From: Owenia fusiformis
Lineage: Eukaryota; Annelida; Polychaeta; Sabellida; Oweniidae
Direction: 5' to 3'
Length of the DNA stretch: 64,000 nucleotides
NCBI GenBank assembly: GCA_903813345.2
Contig: CAIIXF020000002.1
Location: 18,240,813-18,304,812, forward strand
Made by a program: the position numbers and the translations under genes. The notes beneath the pieces were generated by a model. It saw nothing but the letters and a program-made list of their open reading frames with translations, searched no databases and was not told the origin of the DNA. Of the stretch, positions 56,801 to 64,000 are shown one piece after another (within the stretch, counting starts at the first letter, position 1; each line of letters begins with the position of its first letter).

Positions 56801-59737
56801 TGAATCATTATTTTCTGGAAACACAGAGGCATACGTGAGATGCTTTCACTCATCATCCATGGTATGATAAAAACTGTTCAAAATTCGATATTCTAGTATA
56901 ACAGATATTTAGAACCAGACAACAGGAGTTTTCAGCATCTCAGTTACAGTAAGACAGCTATACTCAACACTGAATTACAATACAGTCAGTATTTGTGTAA
57001 CATATTAAAATAATCAGCTGACCCAGATTGAAAGTTAATGGCATTTGGCCATGACACTTCACCATGTTTTGTTGTATCCAAAACATTCCATCACTTATGA
57101 AAATATGAAATATCATACCTTTCAATGACAATTCTAAGTTCCGCAATGAAAATATGAAATATCATACCTTTCAATGTCAGTTTTAAATTCTGCAATCTCA
57201 CTTTTCAGCCTTGCTTCTAATTGTTCAAACTCTATAGACTTAGATTCAAGCTCTGCTTTTAGATTGTGGAGCTCCTCCGAGTTCTCGTCTTCCAAATGGC
57301 CAAACCTTGATGTATCCTGTTCGTGTTCTATGGTCAGTCTTTCAACTTGAGAATCCAAATCACGATTTTCCTTTTCTAGTTCCTCGATACGTTGATTTGA
57401 TTGCGATAGATTTTTCCGTAAATTTTCCTCTTCATTGTCAATTTTAAGTTTCTCCATCATAAGACTGACAAATTTTTCATGCTCTTCATCGAGTTCAAGG
57501 GTAAGCTTCTCAACCAGGGCATCTAGGTTCTTATTGGAGGATTCAGACTCAGATTTAGCAGTTTCTAGATCCTCAAGTTGAGCTTCGTATTGGATGAGTG
57601 TTTCCTTCATTGATTGGCACTCAGTTTTGACAGTTTCTAGTTCCTCTTGAGTAACTCTTACATCAGCTTCATCCAAGTCTATGTTGTTCTCTTGTTCAGT
57701 CATTAGTTCATCTATTTCTGTTTTCAGTTTACTGTTCTCAAATGTTAGGTTCAAAATCGTGTCTTCTGCCTCCAAGAGATTTGCTTTAACCGTTTCCATC
57801 TCGCTCTGAAACATTTAGCATACAGGAGGAATTATTCATTGTTTCTGTTTGAATCAATACAACCTCAACAATGTAATAAAAATTCAATTGAAGTTAGATC
57901 TGTAATATATAAGTTACCCTGTTCTCTGTCAGAGTTTTCAAAAAAGAGGGTGTAGGTTTCTCATTTTACAGTGCTGAAAATCATTGACAAGTGTTACACC
58001 AAAATTTTCAAACTCCCAAAAGGGCACATTCACAAGTACAGTGCTGTCGAGGGTTTACAAATTAATACAGAAGTAAGTCTATTTTCAAAATCTCTAGTGT
58101 ATACATCGCCCCAGTGCTTGCTTTAATGCTAAGGGGAACCCACTGCATTTATGTTCTGACAGGCCATGCATAATAAAATAGTTTCTTACAAGAGTTTCCT
58201 TCTGTTGGTCAACTTCACTGGTCAGTTGTTCTACATTGGCTTCAAGCTTTTTCACATTGGCATGTAGATCTTCAATCTCAGCCTGAAATACAATTAAATC
58301 AAGTCTGAGTTCAGTTACAGAGGGAATATTCAAGACCACAGTTCCTTGCTCACAGACATCAAATGACTCAGATTTAAAAGGCTCTTCACAATTAACTAAA
58401 GTAGGAAGTGACTTTTAATTAGAAAAATGTTCAATTAAATTTTGAGATGAGCTTTTATATAAAATTATCTAATTTGTCAGATGACAGAGAAATCTATGGC
58501 CCCTTCAGTACTAAAGTTCAACTTCCACATCTAAAAAATATCTAGCTATTGATATTCTTGCTTGCACATACCTTTTCAATTTCCAGCATTTTCAGAAGTT
58601 CTACATTAGAGCTCTGTAATTCAGATCTCTCTTGTTTAGTCTCAATGTGGCTTTGTTTGATTGCTTCTATTTCACTTTTAAGTGTTTTCTCTTGCTGTTT
58701 CAGTTCTTGTTCTGCTACATCTAAAACAAGATGATCAATTTGTAACGCTTTCTCACTTTGATTGGAGATTTACTAATGAAATGTACAAAGGAGGTATTCA
58801 TATTGAATAGTTTTCACGTACAGTATACTTTTATACTCAACTTGGCAAGTAAATACTATAAAGGGGAGAACTAATCCCTAGATGACCAAAATTCTACATG
58901 TTCATGAGCACCATAGTTCTACATGTTCATAAACACCATAGTTCTAAATGTTCATGAACACCATAGTTCTACATGTTCATGAACACCATAATTCTACATG
59001 TTCATGAACACCATAATTCTACATGTTCATGAACACCATAATTCTACATGTTCATGAACACCATACTTCTACATATTCATGAACACCATAATTCTACATG
59101 TTCATGAACATCATAATTCTACATGTTCATGAACACCATAATTCTACATGTTCATGAACACCATAATTCTACATATTCATGAACACCATAATTCTACATG
59201 TTCATGAACACCATAATTCTACATGTTCATGAACACCATAATTCTACATGTTCATGAACACCATAATTCTACATGTTCATGAACATCATAATTCTACATG
59301 TTCATGAACACCATAATTCTACATGTTCATGAACACCATACAGGGCTCTCACCAGGAAATATTTAGGGTGTGGTGCTAAAATCTTCAGATTAACGGTTCA
59401 ATCGTGATAAATCATTTTTATGTTATGTTTTATCCTTTTTACATGCTATTATTGTATATTCAGTCAAGTTTAGACTGTGGAAACAGTCATGATTTGCCAA
59501 TAGGGTGTGGAGGGAGCTAAATAGAGTGTGGTGCTGCGCCACAGTCTAAAAGCCTGGCGAGAGGCCTGCCATAATTCCACATGTTCATGTACAGGTTCTC
59601 TTAAAAATGTGTAGTTAAGCTAAATCTCTTAAAGTCTTGCCAGGAATGAATTAAATGCATACTCACTCAGGTTGCTTTCAAACACCTGGCACTTGTTGGA
59701 CAGGTTCACAATATTCTCATTGAGCACTTGTTCATGT
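50859..59737 (-). CDS. HMMR: hyaluronan-mediated motility receptor (RHAMM) homologue, last 13 coding exons
   Basis: A long coiled-coil protein of the RHAMM family. In vertebrates it binds hyaluronan and microtubules and acts at the centrosome/spindle. Thirteen exons, 5' to 3' on the minus strand: 59667-59737, 58572-58720, 58190-58282, 57168-57805, 56412-56516, 55255-55425, 54754-54807, 53589-54279, 53035-53174, 52714-52762, 51985-52161, 51217-51394, 50859-50875. Every junction has GT-AG ends and compatible phase. The sum is one leading base plus 844 codons including TAA. Family-specific signs: LNENIVNLS in the first exon, WKNFYEQLQEKVAPFQ, SSDYARILGHQNQKQKIHHV (with a K-x7-K hyaluronan-binding-like spacing) and the C-terminal FDPSKAF...KEN...APLKDGN. 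About 843 residues here already exceed the corresponding part of human HMMR, mainly through the large exons at 57168 and 53589. The N-terminal exons were not found in 59.7-64 kb and probably lie beyond the window. Confidence 0.95.
51217..51394 (-). CDS. HMMR: HMMR penultimate coding exon
   Basis: 178 nt, acceptor AATAG, donor GTAAGT. Starts EMQKLRDNETKLKRQIRNME and ends RLKFDPSKAFRHSGKENDTP, SSPRAPLKDG. It holds the conserved C-terminal signature and a KEN motif followed by S/T-P sites. KEN is a known APC/C degron in other proteins; use here is inference. Confidence 0.95.
51985..52161 (-). CDS. HMMR: HMMR exon with the leucine-zipper/centrosome-targeting core
   Basis: 177 nt, phase 0 to 0, acceptor TTTTTTAG, donor GTGAGT. 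Begins EQLDSFEAERLSLLGQSQNA and contains YARILGHQNQKQKIHHVLKI, the best conserved block of the family. Confidence 0.95.
52219..52400. repeat. dispersed repeat, copy 2 (HMMR intron)
   Basis: AACAAGGCATTAACATGTAA, then TGTCACCACCTACCATTTGT and TACAGACA; shared with 54520-54660 and, inverted, 48985-49085. It ends with a short hairpin around CACTTGGGTTAAGTG. Confidence 0.65.
52714..52762 (-). CDS. HMMR: HMMR 49-nt micro-exon
   Basis: Acceptor TTTTTCAG, donor GTTAGA. Completes the AA|G lysine codon and encodes WKNFYEQLQEKVAPFQ, homologous to the KWRLLYEELYNKTKPFQ block of vertebrate HMMR. Too short to detect as an open frame alone. Confidence 0.92.
53035..53174 (-). CDS. HMMR: HMMR coiled-coil exon
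   Basis: 140 nt, acceptor TATTTTAG, donor GTAAGT. VKDSEKKVQELQMKVTYYED to EDEREQLLEEVEK, leading straight into the WKNFYEQ exon. Confidence 0.92.
53180..53405. repeat. ~26-bp minisatellite in HMMR intron
   Basis: Imperfect repeats of TACAATAGAAGGCAGTTTAG. Some units carry AATATTAAAAGG or ACATTTAATG variants. Confidence 0.75.
53589..54279 (-). CDS. HMMR: HMMR large coiled-coil exon (691 nt)
   Basis: Acceptor TATTTTCAG, donor GTAAGT. 230 codons of uninterrupted heptad-rich K/E/Q/L sequence from YKQRSEQALADKSKTCEQLQ to TTRFTCENK. Low proline and glycine, as expected for a continuous coiled coil. Confidence 0.93.
54520..54660. repeat. dispersed repeat, copy 3 (HMMR intron)
   Basis: ACAAGGCATTAACATGCAAC, TATCACCACTTGCCATTTGT and TACAGACAC; see 52219-52400. 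Confidence 0.65.
54754..54807 (-). CDS. HMMR: HMMR 54-nt exon
   Basis: Acceptor ATTTACAG, donor GTATGT. Encodes (K)RLVESQLKLSQAEVQYE(G) with split codons at both ends that fit its neighbours. Confidence 0.88.
55020..55272. repeat. ~110-bp tandem copies carrying a decoy of an HMMR donor site
   Basis: AAGGCACAAACCAGAATAAT + ATTGCTC, then ACT.GCTATAGTCCTCCTT, occurs at 55110-55157 and at 55222-55272, where it spans the real exon end (55255). A weaker third copy is near 55000-55050. Confidence 0.7.
55255..55425 (-). CDS. HMMR: HMMR coiled-coil exon
   Basis: 171 nt, acceptor TTGTTAAG, donor GTAAGG. LKIESSSKLKTMEEKISSCR to ETSFNKVKEDYS(K). Confidence 0.92.
55476..55944. mobile_element. 469-bp hAT-type MITE in HMMR intron
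   Basis: CAGTGATCTCC at 55476 and GGAGATCACTG ending at 55944 are exact 11-bp inverted ends. GCTGCCAT flanks both sides (55468-55475, 55945-55952): an 8-bp TSD, the hallmark of hAT. The interior has four GCACCCACTTGA-like repeats and no coding frame. Confidence 0.9.
56412..56516 (-). CDS. HMMR: HMMR coiled-coil exon
   Basis: 105 nt, acceptor CTTTTAG, donor GTAAGA. HESRVTTLSEELEKKTKSEE to LITLKAKYE(E). Confidence 0.92.
56598..56830. mobile_element. possible mariner relic end in HMMR intron
   Basis: GGGTGTCCCAAAAAATGAGC resembles mariner ends in this window (28641, 43420) and is followed by old, non-coding sequence. No partner end was found. Confidence 0.35.
57168..57805 (-). CDS. HMMR: HMMR large coiled-coil exon (638 nt)
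   Basis: Acceptor ATGTTTCAG, donor GTATGA. SEMETVKANLLEAEDTILNL through a Glu-rich coiled coil (LTLELDEEHEKFVSLMMEKL) to AEFKTDIE(R). The donor region is duplicated 50 bp downstream, at 57100-57125. Confidence 0.93.
58190..58282 (-). CDS. HMMR: HMMR coiled-coil exon
   Basis: 93 nt, phase 0 to 0, acceptor TATTTCAG, donor GTAAGA. AEIEDLHANVKKLEANVEQL, TSEVDQQKETL. Skippable without frame change. Confidence 0.92.
58572..58720 (-). CDS. HMMR: HMMR coiled-coil exon
   Basis: 149 nt, acceptor GTTTTAG, donor GTATGT. VAEQELKQQEKTLKSEIEAI to SSNVELLKMLEIEK. Confidence 0.92.
58893..59340. repeat. 25-bp minisatellite (~18 copies) in HMMR intron
   Basis: Near-perfect repeats of ATTCTACATGTTCATGAACA + CCATA. 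Each unit contains the palindrome TGTTCATGAACA. First units have AGTTCTA variants. Confidence 0.95.
59341..59568. mobile_element. 228-bp MITE inserted in the 25-bp minisatellite
   Basis: CAGGGCTCTCACCAGG at the left and CCTGGCGAGAGGCCTG at the right are inverted copies (14 of 16). CCATA is present on both sides. The minisatellite resumes (CCATAATTCCACATGTTCAT) after it. Ends and 5-bp TSD resemble the element at 640-832. Confidence 0.82.
59667..59737 (-). CDS. HMMR: HMMR exon (first one visible)
   Basis: 71 nt, acceptor ATTTGCAG, donor GTGAGT. HEQVLNENIVNLSNKCQVFE, SNL(N). Corresponds to about residue 260 of the vertebrate protein (EENIVILSKQ). Confidence 0.9.
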
Positions 59738-59954
59738 CTGCAAATATATATGCATTTGGGTTAGAATACCAATTTCTCAGGCCCTTCCTCATAACAACCC
59801 TCTGGTATCCCTACCATTTTAAACAAATGCATATGAAATTACAATGTAATAATGAAAGTGTTATTCATATAACTATGTGTTTTTAAATAGATTCTTTAGT
59901 CTACCAGCAAAATATAACAAAAGCAATAACCTGAAAAGTCTATTGAGCTACTCA

Positions 59955-60985
59955 TATGTATGGAAGTGCTCACAAGAACATAAAGGGAACTGATCTCACA
60001 ACGATACTCCTGATGTCATATGTATGGAAATGCACATAAGAATAAGAGGGAACTGATCTCACAATGATACCCCTGATGTCATATGTATGGAAATGCACTC
60101 AAGAATAAGAGGGAACTGATATCACAATGATACCCCTGATGTCATATGTATGGAAATGCACACAAGAATAAGAGGGAACTGATCTCACAATGATACCCCT
60201 GATGTCATATGTATGGAAATGCACACAAGAATAAGAGGGAACTGATCTCACAATGATACCCCTGATGTCATATGTATGGAAATGCACTCAAGAATAAGAG
60301 GGAACTGATCTCACAATGATACCCCTGATGTCATATGTATGGAAATGCACACAAGAATAAGAGGGAACTGATCTCACAATGATACCCCTGATGTCATATG
60401 TATGGAAATGCACACAAGAATAAGAGGGAACTGATCTCACAATGATACCCCTGATGTCATATGTATGGAAATGCACTCAAGAATAAGAGGGAACTGATCT
60501 CACAACGATACCCCTGATGTCATATGTATGGAAATGCACACAAGAATAAGAGGAAACTGATCTCACAATGATACCCCTGATGTCAAATGTATGGAAATGC
60601 ACTCAAGAATAAGAGGGAACTGATCTCACAATGATACCCCTGATGTCATATGTATGGAAATGCACACAAGAATAAGAGGGAACTGATCTCACAATGATAC
60701 CCCTGATGTCATATGTATGGAAATGCACTCAAGAATAAGAGGGAACTGATCTCACAACGATACCCCTGATGTCATATGTATGGAAATGCACACAAGAATA
60801 AGAGGGAACTGATCTCACAATGATACCCCTGATGTCAAATGTATGGAAATGCACTCAAGAATAAGAGGGAACTGTTCTCACAACGATACCCCTGATGTCA
60901 TATGTATGGAAATGCACACAAGAATAAGAGGGAACTGATCTCACAATGATACCCCTGATCTCATATGTATGGAAATGCACACAGA
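59955..60985. repeat. 63-bp satellite, ~16 copies, with higher-order structure
   Basis: Unit: ATGTATGGAAATGCACACAA, GAATAAGAGGGAACTGATCT, CACAATGATACCCCTGATGT, CAT. Because 63 is divisible by 3, minus-strand frames stay open (HFHTYDIRGIIVRSVPSYSCV repeats) without being genes. Units alternate between CACTCAAG and CACACAAG types: the left half as triplets (189 bp, 60099-60476), the right half as doublets. Confidence 0.95.
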
Positions 60986-61617
60986 GCAGTGCATTTAATT
61001 ACCTCCTGAATTATAAAAGATATTTCTGTCACAAATATGTTGATATCTTCACGTGCACTATTAATTATATTAATGCATGCCACACTTGTGCACAATATTA
61101 CAAATATGCAATACACATTCTTTCATTGAGCCACTGCAATCATGTACTTATTTTCTTTCATTCTCTTGTCTATTCTCTTTGATAAAGTAAACTTATACAC
61201 ATGTGGGTTCTACTGGGAGCTTAAACTCTATGTAAAATTATATCCATGACCATAAAGAGTAATATAATACCAGTCATAGTATACTCAAAGAAGACACTAT
61301 ATTGATAGTAGATCCTAATGATAATTCACTTCTAGATTTCACTTACGGTCTATCAGCAAGTTGAAATGCTTTGGGATCAATTTTTTAAATGTTTTTTTTT
61401 TCAATTTTTTTAACTGGGCTAAAAGCTTTAACAAGGCATCAACTAGGTGGGTTTTAGGGTCCAACTTGGTGCAGTGCAGTGCCTGGTAAAGAGGGTCTGA
61501 GATAATAGTTCTATGTGCTAAGTTCAAGCTTTTTTATCCTTACATATTCACATATAAATACACTGGCTCTTCTTTATGGTTAAACGATACTATCAACAAC
61601 ATTCCTTGAATGAAATA
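60986..61617. other. no gene recognised
   Basis: A minus-strand open run (61339-61527) ends near a strong donor-like GTAAGTG (61340s), but its phase and composition do not fit HMMR. Left unannotated. Confidence 0.45.
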
Positions 61618-62098
61618 TACAGTAAAACCTGTATATTCGAACACCTCTCAAATCTGAACAGCTTCCAATGAGAACACCTTTTCAGTCCCATTTTCCTCAA
61701 TGTTAAGTAAAGCCTATCCAATGTGATCATTTTTTCATAATATGATACAGAATTGCTTCAATACTATGCTGTTTTATGTCAGTTTTTAAGTTCAAACATT
61801 GTTCCATGAAAGGTGTCAATCGTAATTTGGCTTTAGTAATGAATTAATCTGAATGAGATGATTTTGTACATTCATATTATTGGTATACCAATGTTGAGGT
61901 CAATCAAACTTTTAAAGATTTATTTAGAGCGCTCACATTTCTTTAACAAACTGACAACAATATCGTATATGTTTTAGGTATGATAAAAACCTGAATCCTG
62001 CAATTTCAAAACCTCCAAATGTGAACATGTTTATCAAAAAACTTTAGCCAGTGAGTCCCAATGACATATTCAAATCAGATAATACAGGTTTCCCTGTA
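61618..62098. mobile_element. ~480-bp MITE with TACAGTAAAACCTGTAT ends
   Basis: TACAGTAAAACCTGTAT at 61618 and ATACAGGTTTCCCTGTA at 62082-62098 are inverted with 15 of 17 matches. The right ~75 bp (from 62036) is repeated directly at 62286-62363, so the end was duplicated or two elements overlap. Confidence 0.6.
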
Positions 62099-62285
62099 AA
62101 CATGTTATTTATGATACTGATATGTTCAAACTTTACAGACCAACGAAACAATATGCTTTATAGATTAAATTATGTATGTGCCGACAATCCTGATATAAAC
62201 CTTAACTCCCAAAATGTTATGAGAAGCATTTCCATTAGCAATTATGCTATTTTGCTAATCAGAATAAATATAGTACATGTATTAT

Positions 62286-62363
62286 AAAAAAAAACTTTAG
62301 CCAGTGGGTCCCAATGACATATTCAGATGAGATAATACAGGTTTCCCTGTAAACATGTTATTT
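62286..62363. repeat. second copy of the MITE right end
   Basis: ACTTTAGCCAGTGGGTCCCA, ATGACATATTCAGATGAGAT, AATACAGGTTTCCCTGTAAA; ~95% like 62036-62110 by eye. Confidence 0.7.
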
Positions 62364-63045
62364 GAACAATGAAATAACAACTGAGGTAAATTAAGGTGAC
62401 ACAGTTTATTTGACATTTTATCATCTAGGTCTGACATGTTTACAAGGACTATCTATTTCTTGTTACTGAGGTCAAAGTACGAGATGATTGTAAAATAAAA
62501 GGAGATATATAGAAAGCAATTACACAGTAGGCTAAGTGTTGTACAAATTTATTTTTACTGGTTTCTTTCTTTTTACCAATTCTGTTCAACTGAAAGAGGT
62601 TTTCTCAACTTGCATCTACAAAAATGCGTTTTTCTTCATTGCGATAGCCATTATAAAAGAAATGTTAGAATAACTGTTCATGGTCATAAAAATGTAATAA
62701 AATGAACTGATCAATCCGATTGGCTCCCACGTGATTAGTAATGTCATACATAATATATAGTTTTGGTTTATTGGTTCCTTGGTAATCACAACGTCACGGC
62801 AACTATATGATTGTTGTGAAAACAAATACCAGAACATCTTGGCATAATGACGACATGATTTAATGGACCAAAGCGGGACACGTGGGGACCAGTGAGAGAT
62901 CACGTGGGGGCCAATAACGTCACAACGTATTTGAATATTGCTTATTAAGCAGCTATAATGATCGTTAGAGTGAAATAATTTTTACAATACTTATGAGAAA
63001 ACATGTCCAAATACATTTATCAAAAAATTCTATTGATTGCTTACC
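62364..63045. other. no gene recognised
   Basis: AT-rich; open runs at 62616-62903 and 62993-63205 lack support. Confidence 0.45.
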
Positions 63046-63592
63046 CCCCTATCACACCAAACTAGTTCTTACCCGTTCTTGCCAGTCCTACGAAAATGTC
63101 GGATATATGTCTAAAATAATTAGCTACTTCGTTCATAAACAGTCTTCAATACGTCCATCACGTTCGCAGTTCGTTCAGGTCGCACCACGTCGGTGTGCAA
63201 CGTAGTATAAACCGTCCCTCAGTCTAGAAGGTCATCATGATCTGATTACAGAACGGTATGGTCGCCATTGAATTTTGAATTGATTCAAAATTCTAAATCA
63301 CATACCCCGTCCGGGAAAGTCCATGAAGTTCGTAAACAGAACATAGAACGTTGTAGCTACGTTCATTCAGTTCGCACAGTTTAAAACCAATTCGGCAACG
63401 TTTTGATGATTACCAGAAAATGTTGAGCATGTTCTAAGTGCTGGAGGATTTACTCGTTCTAGTAGTTTCATGAAGTTTGTAAACAGATCCCAAACGGTTC
63501 TTAGTGGGTTCTTAGTACGTCAAATCCGTTCATGCACAGTTTAAGCCCGTTTTCGAGAACGTAGTGAGAACTCGTTTGGTGTGATAGTAGGG
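63046..63592. mobile_element. ~547-bp MITE-like foldback element
   Basis: CCCCTATCACACCAAACTAG and ACTCGTTTGGTGTGATAGTA + GGG are inverted ends. The interior has inverted, repeated GTTCGT/ACGAAC-type motifs and no coding frame. Confidence 0.7.
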
Positions 63593-64000
63593 TTAAGGTC
63601 AAAAATACCATTTCATATCTGCTTTAATTCTTCCCAAAACTGTCCATTTTTTCAGAAATGTTTACACTGGGTGCTTTTAGATTTTCAATTGAGGCATTTT
63701 GAGAATAAAGGTACAGTAATCATAATAGTCTAGGATAGATGGCAGCACTCAAGTAAGCAAAAGCTGCAAACAAAGGCTCTGATAAAAAAGTCAGATTTTG
63801 GTGGATATAATGATCATCAATCATAAATAAGTGTTTTAAAATGTAAACAAACACACTTGGGATATATTCAGAGAACATTACTGGAAATAATTGGATATAA
63901 ACAGTGTTATTGACTCAATCAGGGAGTAAATTTTGAATTTGATAAAAATTCATATTGAACAGCCATATTGTATTGGATATGTACACTCAACAAACTGTAA
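63593..64000. other. no gene recognised
   Basis: AT-rich; no HMMR 5' exon could be recognised. Confidence 0.45.

Noticed and set aside
60099-60476. 62-codon open frames in the 63-bp satellite
   Set aside because: They are open only because the repeat length is a multiple of three; no start context, splice sites or family.
61339-61527. Candidate HMMR 5' exon ending at GTAAGTG
   Set aside because: The frame that would fit the phase of exon 59667-59737 contains a stop, there is no polypyrimidine acceptor, and the composition is not coiled coil.

Overview
The window is AT-rich nuclear DNA of an animal. It has spliced genes with short introns, a nearly intact non-LTR retrotransposon, mariner relics, many foldback/MITE elements, minisatellites and a ~22-kb complex tandem array. 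There is no operon structure, no bacterial ribosome-binding pattern and no CRISPR. The element mix and a hyaluronan-mediated motility receptor (HMMR/RHAMM)-like gene fit an invertebrate bilaterian, probably marine. The phylum cannot be fixed by reading alone.

1-2.5 kb holds only two MITE/foldback elements. 2.5-11.7 kb is a minus-strand array of ~1.6-1.7-kb units. Each unit carries up to five exon-like segments, which I label W, C, P, A and B in transcription order. They keep splice sites, reading frames and synonymous differences between copies, but most copies are damaged. One unit is split inside segment P by a ~4.4-kb LINE (5.26-9.71 kb, minus) whose endonuclease/reverse transcriptase frame is broken by a single TGA. 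Further fragments of the same unit lie at 36.5-36.9 kb and 41.5-42.0 kb.

11.7-36.3 kb is dominated by the complex array, with a near-identical 6.1-kb tandem duplication (14.1-19.0 and 20.3-25.1 kb), ten copies of a GC-rich palindromic core, three copies of a 328-bp hairpin insertion whose empty sites survive in sister modules, and a 1,015-bp mariner derivative. 37-49 kb is a repeat-rich desert: a LINE RT tail, degenerate ~330-bp tandem repeats, mariner relics, a palindromic MITE family, and a MITE with a 10-bp target duplication.

50.86-59.74 kb is the only clearly functional host gene: the last 13 coding exons of an HMMR homologue on the minus strand. All exon phases join and the summed length is exactly one leading base plus 844 codons including the stop. 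The 5' end was not found; a 63-bp satellite with higher-order structure (60-61 kb) and more MITEs lie upstream. The described gene contents do not form a pathway. The most novel items are the tandem W-C-P-A-B gene-like family and the 328-bp hairpin element.
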